Source of the DNA: Bryobacterales bacterium
GTDB taxonomy: Bacteria > Acidobacteriota > Terriglobia > Bryobacterales > Bryobacteraceae
DNA: 49,322 nt
Assembly (NCBI GenBank): GCA_003167255.1
Contig: PMTR01000014.1
Span: 182 to 49,503 of the forward strand
Direction: 5' to 3'
Shown here one piece after another: positions 37,026-45,446 of this stretch. The notes beneath the pieces are model-generated. The model ran no database searches and was not told the DNA's origin. It was given only the letters and a program-made list of their open reading frames with translations. Each line of letters begins with the position of its first letter. Positions within the stretch are counted from its first letter, which is position 1. Both the position numbers and the translations under genes were made by a program.

Positions 37026-38531
37026 TCAGACCCAGTTCAGGTTAGTGACGGAATTCTGCGGTAAGGAGATTTCCGTCATCAGGTCGCCCAGGTGCAACTG
37101 AATCCTGCGCGCGGCGCCCGTGTTGCTCAACACCACGGTCTTGGCACCGTTGGGGTTGACGAATGCCACGTGCGCCACTCCTTCCACGGCGCCCTGAGAA
37201 TCGAAGCGTTTCGCCCCGCGGCGCGCCGCATGGGTGTAGTGTTTCATGGCCCAGTAGTTGCCACTGCGGGTGATTTCTTTCGTCCGGGAATTGATGGTGG
37301 TAAGACCGCTGACATTGAAGGGCCCGATATTCGGTTTGCCGTTTTCATCCAGCACCAGGTTCCACACAATGATGCACTTCATCCAGTTGCGGACGGCATT
37401 GGCCGCGCCCACGCCGGCGCGCGCAATCGTCTCGGCGGACTGCGGGTCGCGCCGAGGCAGCCGGCCTCCCGTTCCGCCCGCAGGTTCGGGACCCGCGCCG
37501 CCGGGATCACCGGCTCCAAACGTCATTGGGCCGAGCAGCGAGAACGTGGCTTCAAAGTCGCCTTCGGTGGAGTACATGTTCTTGTCGGGGAACAGGTCGT
37601 GCACGCGGTTCACGGCAGTGACCGAACCCACGTAGGGATGCCATGCCACGCCATCTACGTACCGGCTAACCAAGGGATTCTCGAGTTCGTTGATCACACG
37701 GCCCCAGAGATTGAAGTTATGGTCCAGTATCCAGATCTTGGTCGCGATCTTGTTTTGCTCGAGGAGCGGGCCGAGATGCTCGCTAACGAACACGATCTCG
37801 TGTTCCTGTGCCCAAACACATGCGGGCATGCGCCCGTCCTGGTCGGTGTCGACCTCATTCTGAGGCGTGATGGCATCGACCGGTACGCCCTCGGCCTGGT
37901 AGCTCTGGAGGAACTTCATGAGATATTTGGCGTACACCGGGAAGCTCTTGGGCTTAAGCGAACCGCCCAGCATGGTCCCGTTGGCCTTCATCCAGCCAGG
38001 CGGGCTCCACGGCGAGGCCAGCACATACAGATCGGGGTTGTGTTTGCGCGCGATCCGCAATTGCGGCAGTATGTACTGCTTATCGTGATCGATGGAGAAT
38101 CGCTGCAACTCGGGATCGGGATCGCCCTCGTCATAGCTGTACATGCTGGCGGCGTAGTCGCTGGACCCGACGCAAATGCGCGTCACTTCCAGGCCTAGCT
38201 CGGACGGATGGTACAACTCGTGCAAGAACTTTTCGCGCGCGGCGGCATCGAGCTGGTTGATCATGTAGGCAGACGCGTCCGTCAGCGCGCCGCCGAAGCC
38301 GAGCATTTCCTGGTACGTTCTGGAGGGGTCGAGCACGATGCCATCGGCCGGCGAGCCTTCCGCCGGCCGCCATTTCAGGGCTGGCTCCTCCGCAAACCTC
38401 TTCGTGTCCGCCGTCTGCCGGACGGAGATGGTACCGGCCGGCTGCGCCCAAGCCGGTGCGGCCTCGGATAGCAACGCGATCCCGCCCGCCAACAGGCCGG
38501 AAAACTCGCGGCGATTGATTCGCTGAGACAT
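37026..38531 (-). CDS. Glycoside hydrolase family 30 enzyme, exported
   Basis: 501 residues. A Tat-type leader (NRREFSGLLAGG) is followed by the GH30 barrel: GFGGALTDASAYM, SPWSPPGWMK, TPQNEVDTDQ with acid/base Glu226, and MYSTEGDFEATF with nucleophile Glu323. GH30 enzymes include glucosylceramidases, beta-1,6-glucanases and xylanases. The sequence is nearest the glucosylceramidase/beta-1,6-glucanase type. An insertion of glycine/proline-rich sequence (about residues 339-362, GAGDPGGAGPEPAGGTGGR) follows the nucleophile and is unusual. A short beta-sandwich closes the protein. It is divergent from the beta-helix gene at 38784, with which it probably shares a control region. Confidence 0.93.
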   Translation of the reverse strand: MSQRINRREFSGLLAGGIALLSEAAPAWAQPAGTISVRQTADTKRFAEEPALKWRPAEGSPADGIVLDPSRTYQEMLGFGGALTDASAYMINQLDAAAREKFLHELYHPSELGLEVTRICVGSSDYAASMYSYDEGDPDPELQRFSIDHDKQYILPQLRIARKHNPDLYVLASPWSPPGWMKANGTMLGGSLKPKSFPVYAKYLMKFLQSYQAEGVPVDAITPQNEVDTDQDGRMPACVWAQEHEIVFVSEHLGPLLEQNKIATKIWILDHNFNLWGRVINELENPLVSRYVDGVAWHPYVGSVTAVNRVHDLFPDKNMYSTEGDFEATFSLLGPMTFGAGDPGGAGPEPAGGTGGRLPRRDPQSAETIARAGVGAANAVRNWMKCIIVWNLVLDENGKPNIGPFNVSGLTTINSRTKEITRSGNYWAMKHYTHAARRGAKRFDSQGAVEGVAHVAFVNPNGAKTVVLSNTGAARRIQLHLGDLMTEISLPQNSVTNLNWV

Positions 38532-38783
38532 TCATCACCTCACTGACACAGTACCTCATGGCGCCATAAGAAACCTGTTTATCCCCATGCGTGCGCTATC
38601 GTGTATTGTTGAGAACTGATCTACCGCTTTCGCGGTGGAGGCAATCGATCGAGATTGCTGAAGCTTTTCAGAGTCCGGTGAGCGAGTTGACTCGCGGTGG
38701 AGACTCGGGAGTTTCGAGCAAGGGAGAACAACAGAGTGGCGACATCGATGCATTGCGGTCCATGTTGGATCGGAGATCGTGAG

Positions 38784-40502
38784 GTGACGATCAAGTTCAA
38801 GCTGATTCTGGGGCTGCTCGCGTATTCCATCGGGCCGGTGATGGCGGCGGGCAGTTCGAATCCGGACTTCGGACCCAACGTGCTCATCTTCAATTCATCC
38901 ATGCCGGCTCGAACGATGCAGGAACGCATCGACGAGGTTTACGCCAGACAGCGGAATAATCAATTCGGTCCCGCGCGCAATGCCTTGCTGTTCACGCCAG
39001 GGGACTACAAACTGGACATTCCGATTGGATACTACACGCAGGTTCTCGGGTTGGGGGCTTCTGCCGACAGCGTCCACATCACGGGCAATGTGCACTCAGA
39101 CGCCACCCTGCCGCGGAACAATGCTACCTGTACGTTCTGGAAGGCTGCCGAGGGATTCTCCGTGACGCCCACGGGCGGCGCCATGAAGTGGGCCGTTTCG
39201 CAGGCTGCACCGTTTCGCCGCATGCACATTCGAGGCGATATCGTACTTCACCAGGACGGCGGATGGGTGAGCGGCGGCTGGATGGCAGACGACCTGATCG
39301 ACGGCAACGTGGGCGCCGGCCCACAACAGCAATGGATCTCCAGGAACACCGAGTGGGGCAGTTGGACAGGCGCGAACTGGAACATGGTCTTTGTGGGCGT
39401 AGTCAACCCGCCGACAGGCGAATGGCCCAACCCGCCTTACACTAAGATTGCGCGGGTTCCGATCGTTCGCGAAAAACCCTTCCTGGAAGTCGATCCATCC
39501 GGGAAGTACCGGGTCCGCGTTCCGGCGCTACGAGCCAACAGCCTGGGCATCACCTGGCGAGCCGGTTCCACACCGGGCAAATCGATACCGCTGAGCGAGT
39601 TCTACGTGGCCCGGCCGGACCTCGACACCGCCGCGACGATCAATGCCCAATTGGCCAGGGGGAAGAACCTGCTGCTGACGCCCGGTATCTACGAACTAAC
39701 GGACACCATCCGCGTGCGCCGGGCCAACACAGTTGTGTTGGGGCTTGGGTTCGCAACCATGCGGGCAAACAACGGCGTTACGGCCATGACCGTTGCCGAT
39801 GTGGACGGAGTGATCCTCGCCGGACTGCTGTTCGACGCAGGAGAAGCCAATTCCCCCGTGCTGCTCGAAGTCGGTCCCAACGGAAGCAGCGCCAGCCACG
39901 TCGGCAACCCGACTTCCCTCCATGACGTTTTCTTTCGGGTAGGCGGAGCCGCGGTGGGCCGCGCGTCGGTCAACCTGAGGATCAACAGCAACAACACGAT
40001 CGTGGATCACACGTGGATCTGGCGGGCGGACCATGGCGAGGGGGTGGGCTGGAAGAGCAATACCAGCGCGAACGGGCTGGTTGTGAATGGAAACGATGTC
40101 ACCATCTACGGCCTGTTCGTCGAGCATTACCAGGAATTCCAGGTCCTCTGGAACGGTAACGGTGGGCGCGTATACTTCTACCAGTCCGAGATTCCCTACG
40201 ATCCTCCGGACCAGCCGAGCTACACAAGCGCGCCTGGAACGAATGGATGGGCTTCGTACAAAGTGGCGGAGAATGTGACTAGCCACGAAGCCTGGGGGCT
40301 CGGAATCTACAGCGTCTTCCGGAATCGCGGCGTGGTGCTGAGCAGGGCCATCGAAGTTCCCAACAGCCCGAACGTCAGGTTCCACAGCATGATCACGGTT
40401 CGCCTGGGCAATAACGGCGAGATCGGCAACGTCATCAATAACACCGGTGGTGCAACGGCGGGCAACCCGCGCGTCACACCCAAGGTCACGAAATTCCCAT
40501 AG
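38784..40502 (+). CDS. Secreted right-handed beta-helix protein, putative polysaccharide-active
   Basis: 572 residues from GTG 38784, behind GGAG (38772-38775), giving a signal peptide (KFKLILGLLAYSIGPVMAAG). The body is a pair of pectate-lyase-like beta-helices. Typical phrases are LLFTPGDYKLDIPIGYYTQVLGLG, LLLTPGIYELTDTIRVRRANTVVLGLG and LRINSNNTIVDHTWIWRADHGEGVGW. Actinobacterial relatives are often labelled 'adenylyl cyclase', a label I would not transfer. The pairing with a divergent GH30 gene suggests glucan or hemicellulose use, but no catalytic residues can be named with confidence. Two helix repeats fused in one chain resemble GH55-type architecture. Confidence 0.8.
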   Translation: MTIKFKLILGLLAYSIGPVMAAGSSNPDFGPNVLIFNSSMPARTMQERIDEVYARQRNNQFGPARNALLFTPGDYKLDIPIGYYTQVLGLGASADSVHITGNVHSDATLPRNNATCTFWKAAEGFSVTPTGGAMKWAVSQAAPFRRMHIRGDIVLHQDGGWVSGGWMADDLIDGNVGAGPQQQWISRNTEWGSWTGANWNMVFVGVVNPPTGEWPNPPYTKIARVPIVREKPFLEVDPSGKYRVRVPALRANSLGITWRAGSTPGKSIPLSEFYVARPDLDTAATINAQLARGKNLLLTPGIYELTDTIRVRRANTVVLGLGFATMRANNGVTAMTVADVDGVILAGLLFDAGEANSPVLLEVGPNGSSASHVGNPTSLHDVFFRVGGAAVGRASVNLRINSNNTIVDHTWIWRADHGEGVGWKSNTSANGLVVNGNDVTIYGLFVEHYQEFQVLWNGNGGRVYFYQSEIPYDPPDQPSYTSAPGTNGWASYKVAENVTSHEAWGLGIYSVFRNRGVVLSRAIEVPNSPNVRFHSMITVRLGNNGEIGNVINNTGGATAGNPRVTPKVTKFP

Positions 40503-41440
40503 GCGGAAGGCGCCATGGGCCGCCTGCGCAGTCAATCAGGAGATTCTGCTCGGACGGGAGGCCAACTTCGGACCGCGTGCGGTGACACCGCTGTGCCACG
40601 TCGGGAATCCGTGGCGGTCTCGGCGCCACCAGCGCGCCCGGCGACGCCGCACCTCCAAGGATAGGGCCTTTCCCGGCCAGTTGACGTGACGGGGACTTCC
40701 TGGGAGTGATGCATTCGCCGGGACACATGTAGGGAGAAGAGACGCTACCTTTCGTTGCCGGTAGCCTCTGCTACGCTGTATTTTCGACGGCAAGTGCAGT
40801 GCCTTCGTGCTCAGCATGCAAGAATGACGGTGGCCGGTTACCAGCCCTGGTCCGAAACGTGCGTAGCCTGTAACAATACTGGTGTCAACGACCTGCTGCA
40901 AACCACTTAGACCTAACTGAACCGAACTGAACTGTAAGGTAGCGGGTTCGATTCCCGTTAGCGCTACCAGAAACAAAAGACTTACGGGCCGCAGGGCAGG
41001 ACAGGGCAGCACGCGCACGGGTCCAGAGAAAAAACGCCGCTCTGCTGGCCCATTTCCCGGCAGCGTTGGCGCTCGACTTGTCGCAAAGCTTGGCCTGTAG
41101 TCCCACTGTTACACCCGGACGGTAAGGGCTCCGGGCTCCGAACGAACTGACAGCCTCCACATTTTCTGTCGTGCCAGAGTCTCGCCCGCTCTTGCAATTT
41201 CTCCGAAAGTCATACATCTGCCCCCATCTGCCACCATCAGGGAGCCCCGTTCCGCTGTACGGCCACCAGAAGTTCTATTGAGCAGTCTTGATGCTAGCGA
41301 TATTCACTGACAACGCTCGCGATGTGCCGGTGGCCGAAAACAAAGCCGGGCGGGGTCAAAATGCTATATTGTCGCCAATGGCCTCGCGAATCGTATCGTG
41401 TGGGGCATCTCGGCACATGGAAATGCCCCACGCATCTTTT
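40503..41440. other. Gene-poor region with tRNA fragment and a hairpin
   Basis: 938 bases without a supportable gene. Long reverse frames such as 40536-41018 read GIEPATLQFSS and NGNRTRYL, the familiar false frames over tRNA-linked sequence. A tRNA 3'-end fragment lies at 40933-40969. A hairpin at 41400-41431 (GTGGGGCAT with ATGCCCCAC) lies just beyond the stop of the next reverse-strand gene and may help end its transcript. Elsewhere nothing stands out. Confidence 0.5.
40933..40969 (+). tRNA. tRNA 3'-end fragment (T-arm, acceptor strand and CCA)
   Basis: GCGGG-TTCGATT-CCCGT (40942-40958) is a canonical T-arm with loop and a 5-bp stem (last pair G-U). TAGCGCT, discriminator A and CCA (40959-40969) follow. 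The 5' acceptor strand AGCGCTA and the D and anticodon arms are not found at the expected distance, so this is not a working tRNA. Such 3' fragments are left by elements that integrate in tRNA genes. The identity cannot be assigned without an anticodon. Confidence 0.6.
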
Positions 41441-41911
41441 CTACTGCTTGTCGAAAACGAAAGTTGAGGTGAACGTCTTGCCCTCGGCATTGGTGCCTTT
41501 GGTGGTCGTGGTCATGGTCTTACCGCCGTTTGAGATCACGATGCGACTCGTGGCTTGATACTTTCCACCCGTCTTCTTACGTGCGTCGGTGAGCGTGTCG
41601 GCATTCACCTGCTTAATCGCAATCGTGTCATACGGTGAGTTGCCAGTGACCTGGACGTCCTTGCCATCGTATTTCGCCGTGTAGCTGGCGTTGATAGGTG
41701 TAGCGTCAGCCTGTTCTCCGGTGGTCGTCACCTTGACGCCGCCATCCGATGCTTCCCTTGTGACGGTCAGGCTTTTTACGGGCATTGGTGCTGGTGTGTA
41801 CTTCGATTTTTCGGCGCTGAGCTTCCAAGTGCCGATGGTGTTGTCAGCGCCGAGTGCGCCGATTGTGGTGATTGCAAGAGCGATGAGCGCCTTGGTGAGA
41901 ACTGTTCGCAT
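41441..41911 (-). CDS. Secreted small beta-rich protein
   Basis: 156 residues from ATG 41911 with AAAGGAGG eight bases before it. A signal peptide (residues 1-21, LTKALIALAITTIGALG) precedes a strand-rich domain beginning NTIGTWKLSAEKSKYTPAPMPVKSLTVTRE. It continues with YTAKYDGKDVQVTGNSPYDTIAIKQ and MTTTTKGTNAEGKTFTSTFVFDKQ. The 'G.WKL...KSKY' opening is common in secreted acidobacterial proteins with a lipocalin-like fold, and the ligand is unknown. A longer frame runs upstream to 42202, but the strong ribosome binding site and signal peptide settle the start. A hairpin lies directly beyond the stop. Confidence 0.85.
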   Translation of the reverse strand: MRTVLTKALIALAITTIGALGADNTIGTWKLSAEKSKYTPAPMPVKSLTVTREASDGGVKVTTTGEQADATPINASYTAKYDGKDVQVTGNSPYDTIAIKQVNADTLTDARKKTGGKYQATSRIVISNGGKTMTTTTKGTNAEGKTFTSTFVFDKQ

Positions 41912-42128
41912 TTGCCAGCCTCCTTTGAAATTCCTGTGGACGTGGGCTGTCTGTGATCCAATGGTGCCCAAACGCCGGCCCCGATCTGGCATCGCTGGTG
42001 GGAAACTCGAAACACGCTGATCGCTCCAAACAGCTTCCCCGTCGATCAGCTTCACGGGAACGATGATATCACGGGCGGCGGATTGGTAGGGGGTGTGGCC
42101 GCTACGGCCCATAAGATTTGGGCCGCCG

Positions 42129-42551
42129 ATGAGCACCGATGAACGCAGATTTGATTTGCTGACCGAGCGCGTGCTGGGCGCAATCTTTGACGTCTCCAAC
42201 ACGCTGGGCGCCGGATTCCTCGAGAAAGTCTACCAACGGGCTCTGCTCACAGAACTCCGGCTTCGTGGCATCCGGGCTACCGCTGAAGCATCCTTTTCAG
42301 TGAGCTGCAAGGGTCACTCCGTCGGAGAATATTTTGCAGACATCCTAGTCGAAGACGTGCTGGTGGTCGAGTTGAAATGTGCGGAGCGGCTCGCCAGCGA
42401 GCACACCGAGCAGCGCCTCAATTACCTCCGAGCCTCCGGCCTCGCCGTCTCTCTTCTGGTCAATTTCCAGAAGCCCAAAGTCGAGTGGAAGCGTATTGTC
42501 TTTGGCTTCCCGGCTCCAGAGCCGCTTGAGGCCCCAGCAGTGGCGGGTTAG
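42129..42551 (+). CDS. GxxExxY protein
   Basis: 140 residues from ATG 42129, with the name-giving motif as Gly29, Glu32 and Tyr35 in GAGFLEKVY. The conserved core also has GIRATAEASFSVSCKG and EYFADILVEDVLVVELK, where D and E-x-K give a PD-(D/E)xK nuclease-like pattern. LNYLRASGLAVSLLVNFQ follows. The family is common near mobile or variable regions, and its role is not established. Nuclease-like activity is an inference from the fold pattern. The last codon is followed within a few bases by a large inverted-repeat element. Confidence 0.88.
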   Translation: MSTDERRFDLLTERVLGAIFDVSNTLGAGFLEKVYQRALLTELRLRGIRATAEASFSVSCKGHSVGEYFADILVEDVLVVELKCAERLASEHTEQRLNYLRASGLAVSLLVNFQKPKVEWKRIVFGFPAPEPLEAPAVAG

Positions 42552-42553
42552 CG

Positions 42554-42750
42554 CGCATTTCTCACACGTGGCCCGATGACGTGGCGCACGCACTCGTGCG
42601 TGCCGTGTCGAGACTCTTCTCGACACGCCGCTGGCGTAGACGCAATGTGTCGGGACCGGGCGTCGGCATGAGTGCCGACGCGGCACGCACGAGTGCGACG
42701 CACGAGTGCGTGCGCCACGTCATCGCCACCGAATCCGTGTGAGAAATGCG
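42554..42750. repeat. 197-bp nested inverted-repeat element
   Basis: Outer arms 42554-42568 and 42736-42750 are exact complements (15 bp). Inner arms 42575-42601 and 42698-42724 are exact over 27 bp. Between them are two further perfect hairpins: 42604-42627 (10-bp stem, loop CTCT) and 42661-42680 (8-bp stem, loop TGAG). The whole could extrude as a cruciform or fold as a branched RNA. It encodes no protein. A non-autonomous mobile element (MITE-like) or a REP-cluster type element is likely. Confidence 0.85.
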
Positions 42751-42825
42751 GGTTAATTAGACACACCTGGGTCTGTCTACTTAATTCCTGGACACTACAC
42801 TAGACTAGACTAGGCTAGCAAGACA

Positions 42826-42844
42826 CCGGCGGCAAGACCGCCGG
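42826..42844. repeat. Small GC hairpin
   Basis: CCGGCGG-CAAGA-CCGCCGG is a perfect 7-bp hairpin between the inverted-repeat element and the secreted-protein gene. No T-run follows. Confidence 0.5.
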
Positions 42845-42939
42845 CGCTACCAGTTGGTCTTGGCCTGAAAATGTAGAAACTCCAGTCCCGGGCAGAGCCG
42901 GGGGGACTTTCTTCCGATTAGCCAGACTTGGATGTTTCA

Positions 42940-43000
42940 TGTAACATTTTCGACGGATTGCTTTATTACCGTATCAAGGCCGGAGGGTGACCACAGCGGA
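42940..43000 (+). promoter_or_regulatory. Decayed copy of the kinase leader with TGTAAC motif
   Basis: TGTAAC (42940-42945), then 16 bases, then TTTATT (42962-42967), matches the leader of the kinase at 45399-45426. The likeness continues through ACCGTA and into the kinase's first codons, with GTGACCACAGCGGA against ATGACCGCAGCGGA. The frame from 42987 (MTTAD) then leaves the kinase pattern. It lies 110-160 bases before the secreted duplicated-domain gene and may still drive it. Confidence 0.55.
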
Positions 43001-43101
43001 CGCGGTCGGTTCCCGGCCAAGTGCAGGATCGGCGGGTGGCGGCTGGAATTCAACTGAACAAGACCCGGGAGTTCAAATTGAAATCCCGATGGAGGTACAC
43101 C

Positions 43102-43806
43102 ATGTTTACTCGATCTCTTCGTGGCGCCGGGGTGGCTGTATTCTTTGCGTCGCTTGTATGCGCGCAAGTAGGCCCCGACGGTCACTGGGAAGGCTCCTTT
43201 ACGGTGAACAATCGCGAGATGGGGCTGTCGCTCGACCTGGCGAAGAACGCGAAATCGGAGTGGATCGCCAGTATGGGCCTTCCCTCCGAAAACGCGACCG
43301 GCCTTGTCGTGATGGATGTGGCGGTAAACGGCAAGTCCGTGAAATTTGTTGCCGTCGAACTCCGGATGGCTCCATTCGACCTGACCTTGGGCTCGGATGG
43401 AAGGATGAAGGGGACGATCTCCAGCCCGCAGGGCTCGCTGCCGATCGAATTCAAGCGCACGGGCGAGGCAAAGGTGGAACTGATCCCGGCGAGCCCGGCG
43501 GTGTCGAAGGAACTCGAAGGAGATTGGGAAGGCTCGATCGAGTCGCCCAACGGCGCGTTCCGGTTGGTATTCCATTTCAAGAACCAACCGGACCACACGG
43601 TCGCGGCGACCATCGACAGTAGCCTCGACGCGAGCATGGTGGGCATGCCCCTCAATAACGTGAAACAGACGGGTCAGAAGGTGGAGTTCGGAATGAAGAT
43701 CGCCGGCGGCGCCTTTCAGGGAAGCCTGAACAAGGAAGGTACCGAACTGGCCGGACAGTTGATCCACGAGGCAAACAGCACGCCGTTGACGCTGCGGAAG
43801 AAATAG
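43102..43806 (+). CDS. Secreted protein with duplicated beta domain
   Basis: 234 residues from ATG 43102 with GGAGG at 43091-43095. A signal peptide (residues 1-21, ending VCAQ) is followed by two related halves. One opens GHWEGSFTVNNREMGLSLDLAKN and the other GDWEGSIESPNGAFRLVFHFKN. Each continues with an 'S/A-G-...-P....' segment and a G..V.F....G.F.G.L pattern. The family is common in secreted acidobacterial proteins, sometimes beside peptidase or hydrolase domains. No active site is visible. It lies downstream of the leader copy that carries the putative ECF promoter, so it may belong to that regulon. Confidence 0.8.
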   Translation: MFTRSLRGAGVAVFFASLVCAQVGPDGHWEGSFTVNNREMGLSLDLAKNAKSEWIASMGLPSENATGLVVMDVAVNGKSVKFVAVELRMAPFDLTLGSDGRMKGTISSPQGSLPIEFKRTGEAKVELIPASPAVSKELEGDWEGSIESPNGAFRLVFHFKNQPDHTVAATIDSSLDASMVGMPLNNVKQTGQKVEFGMKIAGGAFQGSLNKEGTELAGQLIHEANSTPLTLRKK

Positions 43807-43991
43807 GCCGTTCAGAGGACTCGCCGCCGCCGTGCATCACGTAGGTTTGTGACGGGTGGTCCCGATCCACTCCGCCAGAGGAGTGGCATCGAGCTATGGA
43901 ACTGGCCGCCATGCTCGCCTTTAGATGCCGCTGAAAAGCAGACTGCAGCACCTGTTTATCATATAATCCTTAAGCAGGTACGAGGTCCGCT

Positions 43992-44735
43992 GTGGCAACG
44001 AGCGACGAGACGGCCGAGAGTCATTCCCGCCGGTTTCCCACCACGTCGTGGACCATGGTATCCGCCGCGGGCCGCCACTCATGCGGTTCCGCGGACGCTC
44101 TGAGCAAGCTGTGCGCCACGTACTGGTTGCCGGTCTATGCGTTCATCCGGAGAAAAGGATACTCGCCGGAGGAGTCCGAAGACCTGTGCCAGTCCTTCTT
44201 CACCCGGGTTCTGGAGCGCGGCACGCTGGGTGAAGCCCGGCGGGAACGCGGCAAGTTCCGCTCCTTCCTGCTGGCGTCGGCGACCCACTTTGTGGCGAAT
44301 GAGTGGGACCGCTCGCGGGCTCAGAAGCGTGGCGGAGATTGCGCCACGCTTTCGTTCGATTTCGAGGCCGGCGAAGAGAGCTATCACCGCGAGCCGTACC
44401 ACGAGCTCACGCCGGAAGCGCTGTACGAGCGGCAGTGGGCGATGGCCCTGCTCGACCGGGTGCTGAGGCGGCAGCGCGAAGAACACGCCCGGCGGGGCCA
44501 GGCCGCGCAGTTCGATCTGCTGAAAGTGTTTCTGACCGGCGATCAGGACCGGGGCTCGACCCATGAGTTGACCGCGAAGCTGGATATGAGCGACGCCGCG
44601 ATCCGCACGGCGGTGCATCGCTTGCGGCGTCGTTATGCGGAACTGCTGCGGGAGGAAATCGCAGCCACGGTAGCCGATCCCGAGGAAGTGGACGGCGAGA
44701 TCCGGTTTCTGCTGGCGGCCCTGGAGCCGGTGTAA
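43992..44735 (+). CDS. ECF-family RNA polymerase sigma factor of the kinase-linked type
   Basis: 247 residues from GTG 43992. Region 2 contains LPVYAFIRRKGYSPEESEDLCQSFFTRVLE, with a -10-contact helix following at FRSFLLASATHFVANEWDR. Region 4 is the helix-turn-helix GSTHELTAKLDMSDAAIRTAVHRLRRRYAELLREEI. The middle is longer than in classic ECF factors, as in the group encoded next to Ser/Thr kinases in Acidobacteriota and Planctomycetes. No anti-sigma gene follows, and control by kinase phosphorylation is the likely alternative. TATAAT lies at 43962-43967 without a convincing -35. Its stop codon overlaps TGTAAC of the first junction copy. Confidence 0.9.
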   Translation: MATSDETAESHSRRFPTTSWTMVSAAGRHSCGSADALSKLCATYWLPVYAFIRRKGYSPEESEDLCQSFFTRVLERGTLGEARRERGKFRSFLLASATHFVANEWDRSRAQKRGGDCATLSFDFEAGEESYHREPYHELTPEALYERQWAMALLDRVLRRQREEHARRGQAAQFDLLKVFLTGDQDRGSTHELTAKLDMSDAAIRTAVHRLRRRYAELLREEIAATVADPEEVDGEIRFLLAALEPV

Positions 44736-44894
44736 CACTAACGGCGGGCGGCCTTATTGACGGTATGAGGCTAAGAAATGGCCGCGGCGGCACGGCGCCC
44801 GGGGTGCGCCGGCCGGTTGATGGCCGGCTCACAAGGCGGCACATGCGGGCGATGCCTGCGCCACGCGGCAACGGCTGCGCGGCCGGTCTCCCGG
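44731..44894 (+). pseudogene. Decayed first copy of the kinase leader and start
   Basis: After TGTAAC-N16-CTTATT (44731-44758) an ATG at 44778 opens MAAAARRPGCAGRLMAGSQGGTCGRC. It is aligned to the real kinase start MTAAERCPECGGPLMAGSQEGMCARC. The first of the four zinc cysteines has become arginine, and the frame soon loses the kinase pattern. Nucleotide likeness to 45383-45587 runs from the sigma factor's last codons to about 44894. This is one half of a direct duplication around the small membrane gene. Confidence 0.75.
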
Positions 44895-44977
44895 ACACTC
44901 CTTTGTTTTTTGCGGAGGACTAAAGATACTTTTGAGACTGGAAGTTCAGGAGCGTATAGTCCGAAAGGGAGAAAGAG

Positions 44978-45328
44978 ATGTCGAAAATGGTGATTGCCTT
45001 TTTGCTGGGAGTCTTCGCATTCTTCGTAGGGATGTTCGTCGGCGAAACGGCCGGCCTAGTTGCGGGGTTCGTTGCGCTGGCGGCCTACTACTGCTTTTCC
45101 CAGTTCTTCCTGTCGCGAAAGAACGCGGACGCCTACCGTAAGGATTGGCCCGTCATGTTGGTGTTGGATGCACCAGTGCTCGTCTTAGTCCTCATCATGG
45201 TTCTGGTGGAGAAGTGGGATGTCATCCTTTCCCAGGGCCCCGGAATGCTGCTCGCCACCTGCGGGGGCACCTACCTGGGCGCGGTTGTGGCGTCTCTAAC
45301 CGCCAAGCGAACGATGGCGCGGCCATAG
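44978..45328 (+). CDS. Small membrane protein between duplicated junctions
   Basis: 116 residues with about four membrane helices: VIAFLLGVFAFFVGMFVG, AGLVAGFVALAAYYCF, VMLVLDAPVLVLVLIMVLV and GMLLATCGGTYLGAVVASL. AGAAAGAGATG places the start well with a ribosome-binding GAGA just before it. I do not recognise a family. It is surrounded on both sides by copies of the sigma-kinase junction, so it arrived as part of, or was captured by, a duplication. It may be transcribed from the TGTAAC site at 44731. A role as a membrane partner of the sigma-kinase pair is possible but unproven. Confidence 0.65.
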   Translation: MSKMVIAFLLGVFAFFVGMFVGETAGLVAGFVALAAYYCFSQFFLSRKNADAYRKDWPVMLVLDAPVLVLVLIMVLVEKWDVILSQGPGMLLATCGGTYLGAVVASLTAKRTMARP

Positions 45329-45398
45329 AAACTGGTGCGACCCGCGCCTATGCGCCTTGCGGAGAGCCTTTGCCGCGGCGCCGCGGCCCTGGAGCTTG

Positions 45399-45426
45399 TG
45401 TAACACTCACGGCGGATTGCTTTATT
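45399..45426 (+). promoter_or_regulatory. Candidate ECF promoter of the kinase gene
   Basis: TGTAAC (45399-45404), 16 bases, then TTTATT (45421-45426) lies 20 bases before the kinase ATG. TGTAAC is a known ECF-type -35 sequence (for example SigX of Bacillus). The same spacing occurs at 42940, 44731 and 48771. The copies at 42940, 44731 and here are related by descent, so only the 48771 copy is independent support. The gap to the ATG is short, so transcription may start in or just before the ribosome binding site. Confidence 0.45.
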
Positions 45427-45446
45427 GACCGTACGGAGGCTGAAAG

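Noticed and set aside
40536-41217. Long reverse-strand frames with GIEPATLQFSS and NGNRTRY
   Set aside because: These are well-known false frames read across tRNA-linked sequence. There is no family-like protein and the region is gene-poor.
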